A DNA stretch of 64,000 nucleotides from Bufo bufo (lineage: Eukaryota; Chordata; Amphibia; Anura; Bufonidae). The stretch covers positions 155,952,015-156,016,014 of the forward strand of contig NC_053394.1 in assembly GCF_905171765.1 (NCBI RefSeq). Direction: 5' to 3'. The position numbers were made by a program, and so were the translations under genes. How positions within the stretch are numbered: the stretch's first letter is position 1; each line of letters starts with the position of its first letter. Below are positions 1-10,094 of this stretch, one piece after another. The notes beneath the pieces were generated by a model. The model was not told the origin of the DNA and did not search any database. It saw nothing but the letters and a program-made list of their open reading frames with translations.

Positions 1-1440
1 CAGAGAGTGACTTCCTATCTTCCACCCCCCTCCCATGAATCACCCCTGAGATGTCCGGCACCTTATGCAGGGATGTTTCCTCTGAAGAGGTAGAAGCAAC
101 CATTAAAAACATGAAAATAGGAAAAGCCCCGGGACCAGATGGGATAACTGCACTATACTACAAAAAGCTTGCCCCCCTTCTGATTCCACACATCACTAAT
201 TATTGCAATCACTGAGTTTCTCTCCGCCAGAATCACAGTTATTCCCAAGAGTGGCAGGGACCCCCTGTTACCTCCCAATTATAGATCTATATCTTTCCTC
301 AACCTCGATAATAAACTTCTCACCTCTATTTTAGCATCCCGTCTTAATACACTGCTCCCAGATATCATACATAGAGACCAGGTAGGATTCATACCAGGCC
401 AAGAATCCCCCGATAACATAAGGAAAATTATAAGCATTATTCAAGAAGCAAACAGGGTTCTAGCTCTTGACATTGAAAAAGTCTTTTTAAAGTCCTAGAG
501 ACCATGGGCATGGGGGGCCCTTCCTGCGAGCTATCCAGTTACTATATTCAACCCCAGAAGCTTATTTAAAATTACCTGCAACTTATTTCTCCCCATCTTA
601 ATACAGAGAGGTACACAACAGGGATGCCCCCTCTCACCACCCCTATTTGCCCTAGCCATGGAACCCTTAGCAATCCATATCAGATCCCACCCAGACATCA
701 CTGGGCTCACTATAGGGGGTCAAGACCACAAAGTTAAGCCTCTTTGCTGATCTAATTCTTTCCATCACCAAACCTATCATATCCTTCCCATCCTTGTTGG
801 GGGTGTTGGGCTCGTTCTCCGCGGCCTCAGAGCTCACTATCAATAGTGCCAGGTCTGGACTCCTCCTCTCTAATGTATCAACCCAAATGATATCTGTATT
901 ATCACAACATTTTCCATTTCAACTGAAGCGCAACTATATCCCATACCTGGGAATATCTCTTCCCACCCAATTGGATAAAGTGTACAACTATAACTACCCA
1001 CCTCTCTATGGCAAAATTAGAGAGGACTTGAGGAGCTGGGGGTCCCTTCCTGTCTCTTGGGTGGGCAGGATCAACATTATCAGAATGGTGGTCCTTCCCA
1101 GACTACTATACCTGTTCAGAGTTCTGCCCATACCAGTTCCGAGGTCGGATCTGAAGGCTCTGCAAGCTGAGGTTCAGAGGTGTATATGGGGGGATAAATG
1201 CCCACGCATAGCAAAGCAGATAATGTTTTGCCACAAATCACAGGGAGGTCTATCGGTCCCCGACCTCTTTAGATGTTATAAGGCGGCACGTTTAGCCCAA
1301 TTATTTCTAACCCACCTCTCACCCAAAGAACAGCCACTACGGGTTACCTTAGAACAGGCATTGTTCCACCCTTTCACTTGGAAGGCCCCGATCTGGTCAT
1401 TCTCATCGATATCATGTGAGGATTATATAGGGGTATTTTA
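1..1440 (+). pseudogene. L1/Tx1-type LINE ORF2 remnant (reverse transcriptase and thumb)
   Basis: This is a broken non-LTR retrotransposon ORF2, cut by the window's left edge. Conceptual translation across several frames gives RT landmarks in the right order. GKAPGPDG lies near 121-143, then NYRSISFLNLDNKLL and DQVGFIPGQ (280-410), an LDIEK motif A relic near 470, and GTQQGCPLSPPLFALAMEP near 610-665. Next come FADLIL near 745 and SELTINSARSGLL (starting 830). From 794 one frame stays open through the L1-type thumb (GRINIIRMVVLPRLLYL, QGGLSVPDLF). In the catalytic FADD box the second Asp reads as Leu, and there are stops and frameshifts, so it cannot be active. The C-terminal part is lost in the low-complexity DNA after about 1440. 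L1/Tx1 assignment rests on motif spacing and resemblance to the LINE at 46115. Confidence 0.85.
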
Positions 1441-2070
1441 TACATGCACACATTATGGGGGCACTATAGGGATATTAGCTCAACAGGGGGCACTAAGAGG
1501 GGGAATTTTTTTGTACTGGCACACAAAACGGGAGCATTTTTGAACTAGTGCACATTATTAGGGGGCATTTTTTTGTACTGGGGCACATTACAAGGGACTT
1601 TCTTTGTACTGGTGCTCATTTTAAGTGGCCAGTTTGCCCCCCACAGTAATACTGCTCCATAGTTTTACCAATAGTAATAATTCTGTGCCAGAGTGCACTT
1701 AGTAATAATGTCCCCACTGTGCCTCAGAAGTAATAATGCTCCCATAGTACCCATAATAGTAACCATGTTCCCCATAGTCCCCCAGTAGAAACAGGGGGAC
1801 ATAATGTTTTACACTTTGTGTCAGGGGCACTATTTGCTGGCGCAGTTATTTGCAGGGCAGTGTCTGCCAATAATTATTGAAGGGCACTATGTGTGTGGTA
1901 CTAGTGTTATCAGGGGGTATATCTGTTTCTGCTGGTTAGTATTAGTATTGAGGAGCACAGTGGGCACAGTACTGGGGGCACTATCTGTGTGGTACTGGCA
2001 TTTTCAGGTGTACAGTTTCTGTAGTATAGTATTGGGGAGAACAGTGGGAGCAGTATTAAATGTGGCAGGA
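1436..2070. repeat. Degenerate G-rich tandem repeat
   Basis: Loosely repeated phrases such as ggggcactat, ggggcatttttttgtactgg and agtaataatg recur with variable spacing. This looks like an old decayed minisatellite. Open frames across it are by-products of repetition, and I see no coding signal. Confidence 0.6.
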
Positions 2071-2299
2071 TGAGTTGTTCAGAAGGTAGGAGGATGAAAA
2101 AGTAGTAACCTAAGATGTCTTTTTGTTAAACTGCAGAGACGAGAGATGGGTGAAAAATTATCATGCCGGTCTGGTCTGAAAGGAGAAGATGAGGAAAGAG
2201 AACATCTACATCAGAGGAGAAGTCACTGGATGTAAGAGGTATATGGCTCTGTATTCTGGATATGTCTTTAGTGCTAGACAGTGATTAACGGCAGGGGCA

Positions 2300-2640
2300 A
2301 TATTCGAATTCGCGATATTTCACAAATATTTGGGCGAATATTCGTCATATATTCGCGAATTCGAGAACTCGTGATCTCCAGTCATTATTTTCTTGATTGC
2401 AAAAATCGGCAATTGGAAAATTCGCAATAAAATTGGCGATCAACACTACTCCTATAGGCAACTTTACTATTGGTTGCTAGGGATGTTGCTAAGTGCCGAT
2501 ATTCGCAATAAATTTACAATTCGCGATTAGAATATTCGTGAATACGAATATATAGAACTATATTCTAAATATTCGCGAGATCTCTAAATGGCGATATTCG
2601 CGATTAAAATTCACGATTAGAATATTCGCACTCAACACTA
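2300..2640. repeat. Palindromic AT-rich block built on attcgcgaat
   Basis: The 8-10 bp self-complementary word attcgcgaat and its variants (aatattcgcgaa, gaatattcg) recur about a dozen times in both orientations. The block ends at about 2635. It is a simple inverted or tandem repeat, probably a foldback element remnant. Confidence 0.6.
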
Positions 2641-2939
2641 GTGCTAGGTACAAATGTGTATGAAATGTATATGGAGTAGGTAAATCTACTGCAAGTGCAC
2701 CCTATATGGGTGTATATTGTATATGTTATTATGTGAGTGTAGTGTCTATATAGTCTGTTTAGGTATGCATACCTCCCAACCATCCCAGATCTGGCATAAC
2801 TACTGTGTGTGGGGCACAATGGAGACTAGGCAGATAGACATTATGTGAAGTTAGAGGTGTGGGCCAGCGTTGTAAAAAAACTTGTTATGATGAGCTTTGC
2901 ACTCCTCTGATAGTTTAGCTCCTTGGGCTTTTTGAAAGT
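2641..2939. other. No recognisable feature
   Basis: AT-rich sequence with weak gtgtat repetition. I see no coding, RNA or transposon signal. Confidence 0.5.
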
Positions 2940-3055
2940 TGGGTGGTATGTGTGTATAGTGTATATATGATGTATCTATGTATGTGTACCATGTATATGG
3001 TGTATTTATGTGTGTTGCATATATATTGTGTATGTATATATAAACATGTGTCGTG
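2940..3055. repeat. Imperfect gtatgtgtata microsatellite
   Basis: Alternating purine-pyrimidine words (tatgtgtgtat, atgtatatg, gtgtatgtatat) fill this segment. Confidence 0.6.
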
Positions 3056-3139
3056 ACGCCGCATGCCTGCCGTTGAATAGGGAACCTGTTGTTAAAAATT
3101 TGAATCCCACCCCTGGGAGGGTCTTCCTTGGGTATCGCA

Positions 3140-3580
3140 AATGTGGAGGTACACTGGTGAGGTTTGAGAGGTCTTGGGTGGATTCAAGTCCTCCCTGAAA
3201 TAGTCGCTATTAGCCAGTGTTGCCAGGGCCCCTTGATATTGGTTGTCCATGCTGGCGGCAATGACCTCGGGAAGGTCAAAGTGGGTGAGCTTATATCTCT
3301 AATGAAACAGGGTTTTTCTCGTTTTATTTCCTTCTTTGATTCACTGCTTATAGCGTGGTCAGAAGTTGTTCTTTGTTGAGTTTGGCGTGGTGCTAGAGTC
3401 CATTCTGCCATTGAGCGGGCCCGCCGAATTTTAAATGCTCGTGTGTCTAAGCATGTGCGGTCTGCTGTAAGACATATTAAGTTGGAGGGAGACAATAGCT
3501 ATCTTCTTTTGCCTGATAGGGTTCATCCGAACCCTATAGGGCTGTATATTTTTTTAGCTGGTCTCCAAGATTGGAGTTGA
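3140..3580 (+). pseudogene. SGNH-hydrolase-like domain of a DIRS/Ngaro-type retroelement (broken)
   Basis: The frame opening at 3164 encodes QVLPEIVAISQCCQGPLILV, then VVHAGGNDLGKV and LLIAWSEVV, and stops at 3379. The continuation in an adjacent reading gives VWRGAR, AIERARRILNARV, LEGDNSYLLLPDRVHPN and GLYIFLAGLQD. HAGGNDL matches the conserved Gly/Asn block of SGNH/GDSL esterases, and DRVHPN matches the Asp-x-x-His block. This arrangement is known from the accessory hydrolase-like domain carried by some vertebrate tyrosine-recombinase retroelements (DIRS/Ngaro group). The N-terminal Ser block (GHS-like) was not found. No RT or tyrosine recombinase is visible nearby. A premature stop shows it is dead. 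Family assignment is by recall of motif order. Confidence 0.65.
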
Positions 3581-3651
3581 GAAGGCTTTGGCCATGTCAA
3601 GTGCGGGTGATCGGAGGGTCGCGTAGGTTTACGCTGCCTCCTCCTTGGCAG

Positions 3652-3885
3652 TTTGAGACATGGATTACAAGTTCTAATCAATATTCCGGCTGCCTCTCAG
3701 GGGATTCGGGAAAAGTTGAAGATGAAAATAAGAAAAGATGTTGGATATGCAAAAAGTTGGTTAATGTGTTTTCTGTAATAAAGCTGAGGCCAACCCACTT
3801 GACCCACATTTAAGTGTATTGGTTATTGGGTATGGAGATACATGGGACCGGAGTGATATGTTAGTGGTGGTTTTTTAATTCTTGC
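3652..3885 (+). repeat. 3' segment copy 1 (direct repeat with 4168-4400)
   Basis: About 234 bp closely similar to 4168-4400. Shared landmarks are ggattacaagttctaatc, gaagatgaaaataagaaaag, ttggttaatgtgttttc, gtaataaagct and ggttattgggtatggag. Both copies end at ttnttgc-like sequence. It lies just downstream of the SGNH-like domain. It contains an AATAAA-like hexamer near 3778. Confidence 0.8.
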
Positions 3886-4167
3886 AGTGTAGCAGTTCCT
3901 AAAGCAACTAGAAAAAGGGACAAAGACTGCAAGGTGTTACAATGACTTTGCCGCTTTTTAAGAACATAGGGCACCTAAACAGAATAAGAGGGGTGGCTTA
4001 AGGGCATAAAAGGAGGGGGAGTGGTGGTCAGTCTTACCTTCTGCCTTAGAGGAGATCACCCGCCCTCCTAGCCTCATTTTTTTAATTTTATTAACTTTAC
4101 TGTTTTGCAGCATTTTCTGTTTTGCTGTTTTCCTTCTTTTCTTTTCCTGATGTCACAGATTTTGGGG

Positions 4168-4400
4168 TTTGAGGCACAGATTACAAGTTCTCATCAATAT
4201 GCCCGCTGCCTCTCAGAGGATCAGCATTCAGGCAAAGAGTTGAAGATGAAAATAAGAAAAGATGTTTGGATACGCAAAAAGTTGGTTAATGTGTTTTCCG
4301 TAATAAAGCTGTGGCCAAGCCACTTGACCCACTTTGAGTGTATTGGTTATTGGGTATGGAGATACAGGGGATATGTTAGTGGCGGTTTTTCAATCCTTGC
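4168..4400 (+). repeat. 3' segment copy 2 (direct repeat with 3652-3885)
   Basis: Second copy of the segment above, separated from it by 282 bp of different sequence. The order 'domain - repeat - spacer - repeat' resembles the B1-A2-B2 split direct repeats at the 3' end of Ngaro elements. That reading is inference. Confidence 0.8.
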
Positions 4401-4574
4401 TATCAGCATAAAACCAGTACTGTCAGTGGTGCCCAAAGCAGCCAATCAGATTACTGCATCCATAGGGTTTGAATATATAATCTTATTGGCTGATGTGGGC
4501 AACATTGAGCAGTTTATACAGAACAGGAATCAGCCTCAAAACCCCATTATCTGATAAAGCACCCAACATGGTAG

Positions 4575-4690
4575 ACAGGGGCATAACTATGGGGGATGCA
4601 TAGGTAGCAGTCACACCCAGCCCTGGAGCCTAAAAGGAGCCCAAAATGTCTCTTGGAGGAGACTAGTTCCATAACTGACATGTAATAGTT
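4575..4690. mobile_element. Fragment of a CAGGGGC(G/A)TA-ended hAT-like MITE
   Basis: The segment begins caggggcataactatggg, then gggatgcataggtagcagtc. It resembles the terminus of the element at 35759-36131 (CAGTGGCGTAGC / caggggcgtagc). Only one end is visible. Confidence 0.4.
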
Positions 4691-4714
4691 GGGAGTTCTT
4701 TTACAGATTTTGCA

Positions 4715-4878
4715 CTGAGGCCGCTTTCAGACAAGCGTCTTGATATCCGTCAGTATTCTGGCTCAGGATCCAGATGATATACCATCAGTATTGTCATCAG
4801 AATTGCTTCAGGATTCTGGTACATTAAATCCGGACTATATACGCATTGCAAATACGCTCGTCTGAAAGCAGCCTGAGG
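4715..4878. mobile_element. Short MITE with inverted ends
   Basis: The left end ctgaggccgctttcagac is mirrored by the right end gtctgaaagcagcctgaggc. About 24 bp of each end is inverted. The 160-bp interior is non-coding. The superfamily is not determined. Confidence 0.65.
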
Positions 4879-4889
4879 CCATGTATTTT

Positions 4890-5160
4890 GCAAGAAGCCT
4901 CACTGATGTTCAGGGCTTCATTGATGGTAAGGGCCTCTTTGGGGGCCTCACAGATGATAGAGACTTCTCTAATGCTAGCAGTCTCTCTGGTGGCACTGCC
5001 CTCTCTGGGGCTATGTCCTCTCTGATAGCAGGAGACTCTCTGGTGCTTGGGGCCTCTTTGTTTGCAGGGGTCTTTCCTGTGCTAGGTACCTCTATTGTGG
5101 CAGAGACCTATCTGGTGCTAGGTGCTTCTCTGTGGCGGGGGACTATTTGTTTGTAGGGTC
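4890..5160. repeat. Degenerate minisatellite, unit about 30 bp
   Basis: Phrases such as tctctggtgctaggggcctct and gcagaga.ttc recur imperfectly. The 91-residue open frame here is Ala/Gly/Ser/Leu-rich because of the repeat and is not credible as a gene. Confidence 0.55.
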
Positions 5161-5649
5161 CACTCACTCTTGCTTTACATTTAGAATCTGTGATTGGACA
5201 TCTGCCCTTTCTTTTGCTGCAGGGTTTGGCTTCCACAGTTCTATCCTTGTGCTGCAGTTAGACTCTTCACCATTATTAAGAACATTTGGCAGGTTAAGGG
5301 TTATCATCATACAGAGAAATCTATAATAAGCAGCAGACTCGGGGATTAACCTTTCATGTTTCATTGACGGGAGGTCTTTTTTTTTTTTTCTTGTGCAATT
5401 TTTGTCTTGCAGAGACTTGTGGTTGAATATCTGACAGGCAGGGACAACCCCCCCCCCCCCCCCCGGTTATATTTCTGAAGTCTCAGTTTCGGTTTTGTTT
5501 GTCAGGTCCAGTTTCTCTCTTTCTCGGCTTCTCTGCTCCTTCATAGAGAACTTCCCCTCCTGCATTTCATCACTACAAATGACGTCCTGCAAATACGCCC
5601 TCTCCCCATGCTCTAAACTTCTATACAGAACACACAAACGACATGAGCC
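5161..5649. other. No recognisable feature apart from homopolymer runs
   Basis: It contains a T tract near 5380-5390 and a C tract at about 5449-5464. No coding or transposon signal was seen. Confidence 0.5.
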
Positions 5650-5885
5650 TGCATTATCATTACCATCATCATCACTATCATCATGCACTTATCATTACCA
5701 TCAACATTACCATCATCACCACTCATGATGTACAGCAAATACTCATCCCCCCAACGCCAAACTTTTATACATAACATGTGAACAACTGAAGACTGCATTG
5801 TCCTCTTCATAGCTCCATCATGACCATCATTATCTTCATCTTCATTATTTCCCTCATCAGTGATATTATCACCATCATCTCTATC
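5650..5885. repeat. Imperfect (atc/cat)n trinucleotide repeat
   Basis: Runs such as catcatcatcactatcatc and accatcaacattaccatcatc are interrupted by about 100 bp of non-repeat. Asp-rich open frames on the minus strand are artefacts of the repeat. Confidence 0.75.
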
Positions 5886-6020
5886 ATAATCTGTTGTTAT
5901 TGGCATCTGGACATTCCTGGGGAGATGTCAGGGAAAGATCCTATCTGGACTGTTTAAGCTTTTCAATGCTAATATCAGTAGTGGCTGAGGCACCTTTTGA
6001 TAAAAAAACAAAACAAAAGC

Positions 6021-6400
6021 GGGGTATTCCAGTTGTTTCAAGTTATCCTCTATCCACAGCATAGGGGATATCTATTAGATCAGTTGGGGTTCTAACGCTG
6101 GGACCCACACCAATCACAAGAATGGGGGTCCTGCATCCCATGCAGCCCTCCTGAAATGAATGGAGCGGCAGGTCGCACATGCCTACAGCTGCTCCATTCA
6201 TTTCTACAGGAGTTTCGGAGATAGTCGACAGCACTCCGCTATCTTCGGAATTCCCATAGAGATGAATGAAGCCACCACACGCATGTGGTACTGGCTGCTC
6301 TATTCATTTCAGGGGGGCTGCAGGGGGTAGGACCCCCACTGGTCTAATAATTATCCCCTATCCTGTGGCTAGGGGATAACTTGAAACAACTGGAATACCT
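6021..6400. mobile_element. Foldback MITE, ends ggtattccagttgtttcaag
   Basis: Left end ggtattccagttgtttcaag, right end cttgaaacaactggaatacc, with inverted similarity continuing inward (agttatcc..., gggaccc, atgaatgaagc / gctccattcat). It is about 380 bp, an imperfect hairpin. Related pieces (gggggtccgacactcgggac) occur near 38050 and 39240. Confidence 0.75.
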
Positions 6401-6499
6401 CATGAGTCTGGACTCATGGGTTTATATGACCACCAGTGCTGTCCAGTCAAAATGCTTCTAATACTAAATAAAAGTCCTTGTGTGGCAAAGTTTTTATGT

Positions 6500-7056
6500 T
6501 TAACATATATATATATTTTTAGTTGGTGATGCTATTTTTAACCCTTAGGATACTGGAGGTTTTTCATTTTTGCGGTTTCATTTTTCTTCCCTATTTTCCT
6601 TGAGCCATAACTTTTTTATTTTTCCGTTTACATAGCTGTATGAGGGCTTATTTTTTGCAGGACAGTTGTACCTGTAATGCCACCATTTAATGTGGCATAC
6701 AATGTAGTGGAAAGCGGGGTGGAATTGGAAAAAAAAAAAAACGCAATTCCTCCACCGATTTACAGGTTTTGTTCCCACGCTGTTCTGTTTGTGGCAAAAC
6801 TGACCTGTGCCCTTCATTCTCTGGGTCAGTACGATTACAACAATACCACATATGTATAGGTTTTTATGTCTACCTAGTGTAAAAAATAAATTTCAACTTT
6901 GGGGGAAAAAAATATAATTTTACATCACAATATTCTGACCCCCATAACTTTTTTTAATAGTTATAAAGGAAATACTTATTTCTCCGGTACATTGCTTGTA
7001 GTACTGGCGCACTGCAAATCCAAAGCGTGAAGTGGGTAAAATTCACAATCAATCGG
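6500..7056. repeat. AT-rich dispersed repeat, part 1
   Basis: Shares phrases with 19335-20590 (reverse orientation) and 27211-27665, for example agctgtatgagggcttatttt versus ataagccctcatgtggttgt, and cacatatgtataggtttttatg versus catacatatgtggtatcg. Continues after the nested foldback element at 7394. Non-coding, superfamily unknown. Confidence 0.6.
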
Positions 7057-7064
7057 TATATACT

Positions 7065-7385
7065 TGGACTGCGCTGCCTTTATTGTTCAGGAGGTAATGC
7101 TCCTTAATTCAAAGCCATGTCAAAACAATCAGATGCTTCTCCTGCTTTTGCCCTTGTCAATTTCTTTTATTGATTTTAACTTGTTTGTGAGTATATTAAA
7201 TGCTTTTATATTTGACCCTTGGTGCCAGTGCTTCACTATTGGTGCGATTCTTTGGTGTTTCGCAGTATTAGTAAAAGTGGATATCTGTGATGACCGATGT
7301 TTTCCTATACCCACATATATTGATGGCTTTGAATTAAGGAGCATTACCTCCTGAACAATAAAGGCAACGCAGTCCAACCTACAAG
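7065..7385. mobile_element. Foldback element with 53-bp inverted ends, nested in the AT-rich repeat
   Basis: The arms ggactgcgctgcctttattg...aattcaaagccat (7067-7120) and atggctttgaatt...cgcagtcc (about 7323-7377) are inverted with about one mismatch. Flanks are tatatact at 7057-7064 and 7386-7393, an 8-bp direct match. The core of that word, gtatatac, is itself a palindrome, so it may be target duplication or terminus. Open frames read across both strands are hairpin shadows. Confidence 0.75.
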
Positions 7386-7393
7386 TATATACT

Positions 7394-7914
7394 TTTTTAT
7401 AGTTATATCTACTGAGCTGTGTAGCGGCTATTTTTTATTGATACCATTTTGAAGTGTGTATAACTTTTTGATCACATTCTATTACATTTTTTTGGGTAAG
7501 AGAAGCGATGAAAAAATGCCAAATTGGCCATTTTTATCCTTTTGTCCGTTACACCATTAGCCATATTGGAAAAGTATTTTTATATTTTAATAGTATGGGC
7601 GTTATTTGGTCGCAGTGATACCCATTATATTTTGTTGTTATCTTTGTAATTATTTTATATTAGTCTACAAAAAGGGGGGTGATTTAAACTTTTATATTTT
7701 TTATTTTTATATATTTGTAACAGGTTTTTTTTCTTTTTTTGTTATGATTTTGAAGCCCATATTTGAGCCTACAAAATCAATTTTTTTTTATTCTGAACAA
7801 TCATGGATTTTTTACATCCATTTATTGCTCAGAATTGCTAATTTCTTTATGTTGGACTGCCACCTACTGGCCAAAATAAGAATTGCAGCTAAAATACCCT
7901 GGGTCTCTTTAAAA
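7394..7914. repeat. AT-rich dispersed repeat, part 2
   Basis: Resumes the repeat broken at 7056 (ttttttatagttatatc, then 'gtgatttaaacttttatat'). No coding content. Confidence 0.6.
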
Positions 7915-8155
7915 TTATAGCCTTTATTCTTTAAAGCAATAAAATATCCAATGACACAGTATAGACACACAGCGTTAGCATCTACGTGTTTTGGATCTTA
8001 AAATGTGACCCTTACTCATGACATTGCTGTGGTAAACATTGCATCCTTATATACCCCCCCCCCCCCCCCCCCCAGCAATCACAAAACATGTGAAGGTAGG
8101 GAGACACTTGGAAATATACAAAATACGGAATGAAAAATACAGAATAACATGAGAA
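7915..8155 (-). repeat. Likely 3' terminal region of a Penelope-like element with hairpin motif
   Basis: Read on the minus strand this follows directly the GIY-YIG remnant at 8156. It contains gtcatgagtaagggtc - loop - agatccaaaacacg (8022 down to 7985) and then AATAAA near 7930. The hairpin words match those at 36010-36057. A C tract lies at about 8047-8074. Assignment as the terminal (pLTR-like) part is inference from position and similarity. Confidence 0.5.
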
Positions 8156-8830
8156 TTAATTGTATTGCAGATTCCCAGCTGAGTAGTTTTTTACGGTGGT
8201 CTCCTCCTCTAATGGGGGACTGACCCATTCTACACTATGGGCTACAAACAATGTAGTGTGTTCTTTATGAACCGTGGAAAAGTGTAAGGTAGCTGCGGAT
8301 ACATTTCTGGTATGATAGTGAGCGATGTCAGACAAATGTTTCCTTATATGCGTCTTGATGTCATTTGTAGTGCACCCAACATATTGCAAGGAACATACAC
8401 TGCAGGTGATTAGATATACAGCATATACAGCATATACAGCATATTCAGTGTTACACTTTAAATACTGTTTAATAGTAAGTCTTTCCACTTGCAGTAGACA
8501 CTTTTTGAGAGGGTTGCGTATAATTATAGGAGATACATCTATTTTGGCTGCATTTATAGCTTCCCCTGTACTGTAACCATGTGGGTTTCACTAATTTGTA
8601 ATCTCTAAAAAGACTGGGGCTGACATTTTGCAGTAATGTAGGGCTCTTTTAGCTGCACATTTAACCACTGCAATAGCAATCACCCCCCCCCCCCTCCCCC
8701 ATTGCTCATCATAGCCTAGTATGGGCCAATGCTTTTTTATAATTGAAAAGATTTCTGCATATTGGTTGCGGTCAGTAGTGGTAAAAGTGATTGCATCTGA
8801 AGTCAGCTGAGTAGATTTTTTTTATTATTT
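8156..8830 (-). pseudogene. Penelope-like element C-terminus: RT-linker and GIY-YIG endonuclease (broken)
   Basis: On the minus strand, from about 8790 to 8560, EIFSIIKKHWPIL and ALHYCKMSAPVFLEI can be read with one or more breaks and a C tract. The open frame from 8488 then gives VYLITCSVCSLQYVGCTTND, IKTHIRKHLSDI, LHFSTVHKEHTTLF and ends at 8156. YLITC...LQYVG is the GIY-YIG nuclease signature with the Penelope-type Cys spacing, and IRKHLSDI is the following helix. Such endonucleases nick the target for reverse transcription. The RT proper is missing upstream. A 9-bp unit (tgctgtata) is present three times just before YLITC, adding AVYAVY. Not functional. Confidence 0.8.
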
Positions 8831-8984
8831 TTAGGATAAAGAAGTTAAGACCTGGGCTTCGCCAAGCCCAAGTGTGAATAGTGGCTTAATTACTGACACC
8901 CCTTATATTCAGGTCCGGGAAGACAACTTGGTGGAAGTTATGATGGATGGTGAATTATTGTATGGGTTATTATTGAAGTATTCA
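8831..8984. other. No recognisable feature
   Basis: Unique-looking AT-rich sequence between the Penelope remnant and the next shared repeat. Confidence 0.4.
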
Positions 8985-9200
8985 CGGGTATGCCTGCCAC
9001 ATCGCCCAACCAGATAAATATCTATATAAAAAAAAAAATAATAATCCTGCAGTTTTTGCACTGTCCACTAAGCCTAATAATTGGCGCCATTTCTTGGTCT
9101 GTACATATGACTTTACTGCAGTTAACTGCTTATCTGTCATTCTTATCCTGCCTGTAAATATAGCACCTCTGTGTATAGATAAGACATGATCCACCATTCA
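8985..9200. repeat. Dispersed repeat shared with 37030-37160
   Basis: The words ggcgccatttcttggtctgt and acatatgactttactgcag here correspond to ggcgccactttttggtctgt and acagatcactttactgcag at 37039. Non-coding, class unknown. Confidence 0.6.
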
Positions 9201-9283
9201 CAATAGGTGATTGTCAGTTATTACTGCCAAGAGTGGCAAGACTAGTTATTAGGTTTATGGGGGCAATTAGTTTTAGTTTAGTT

Positions 9284-10094
9284 TTTTTCGCCCTATAAGA
9301 CGCACCTAGACCTCAGATCAGACCAACAATCTGACCCCCAATGTTAATAAGACCCTTAATCGGACCTCAGCTCAGATCCCAATGCTAATAAGACCTCCAA
9401 TCAGACCTCAGATAAGACCCCCAATGTTAATAAGACCGCAATAAGATGTCAGATCAGACCTCCAAACAGACCTCAGCTCAGACCCCAATGTGAATGACTC
9501 CCAATCAGACCTCAGATCAGAGCCCCAAATGTAAATAAGACCCCCCTCTATTCAGACCTCAGATACCCAATGTGAATGACCCCCCAGACCTCAGATCAGA
9601 GTCCCAATATGAATAAGCCCCCCCCCCCCCCCATTTAAACCTCAGATAAGACTTTCAATTTTATGGACCTCCAGACCTCAGATAAGAGCTCCAATATGAA
9701 TAAGACCCCCAGACCTCAGATCAGACCCCCAATGTGAAAGACCCCCAGGCCTCAGACCAGAACACCATGCTCAGAGCAAACAAAATAAAAAAAATCAACT
9801 TACCTCTCCTTCTCCGGATGCCGACACCGCTCCTGGGATCCAACTCTCTAGCTCTTCTTGACGCACGCTGTGTTGTGACCCAAAGAGCACAGCATGAGGT
9901 CACAGAGTGTGCCAACGTCCTCACACTGTGTGCAGTCACAGCACAGCGAGCGGCTGAGGACCCGGAAGCGGTGAGTACAGAACCTGGGGAGTGCTGCATT
10001 CACCCGTTCCTGGTCCTCCTGTACTAATGAGCGCTTCCATAATGGACACACTGATCTTTTTCTCTCACTTTGGGGGGAAAAGTGCGTCTTTGGG
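9284..10094. mobile_element. Element with ends tttttcgccctataagac, left part
   Basis: The left end tttttcgccctataagacgc is mirrored at 11497-11513 (gtcttatagggcgaaaaata). The element is therefore about 830 bp and is split by the CR1 LINE at 10095-11496. Its interior has a minisatellite (9300-9765) and a GC-richer part with acttacctctccttctccgg. No transposase seen. Confidence 0.65.
9300..9765. repeat. Minisatellite, unit about 30 bp
   Basis: The unit cctcagatcagaccnccaat plus gtnaataaga is repeated about 14 times with substitutions and deletions. A C tract lies near 9617-9632. Confidence 0.8.

Noticed and set aside
5613..5906. Asp-rich 97-codon frame
   Set aside because: Product of the atc/cat trinucleotide repeat.
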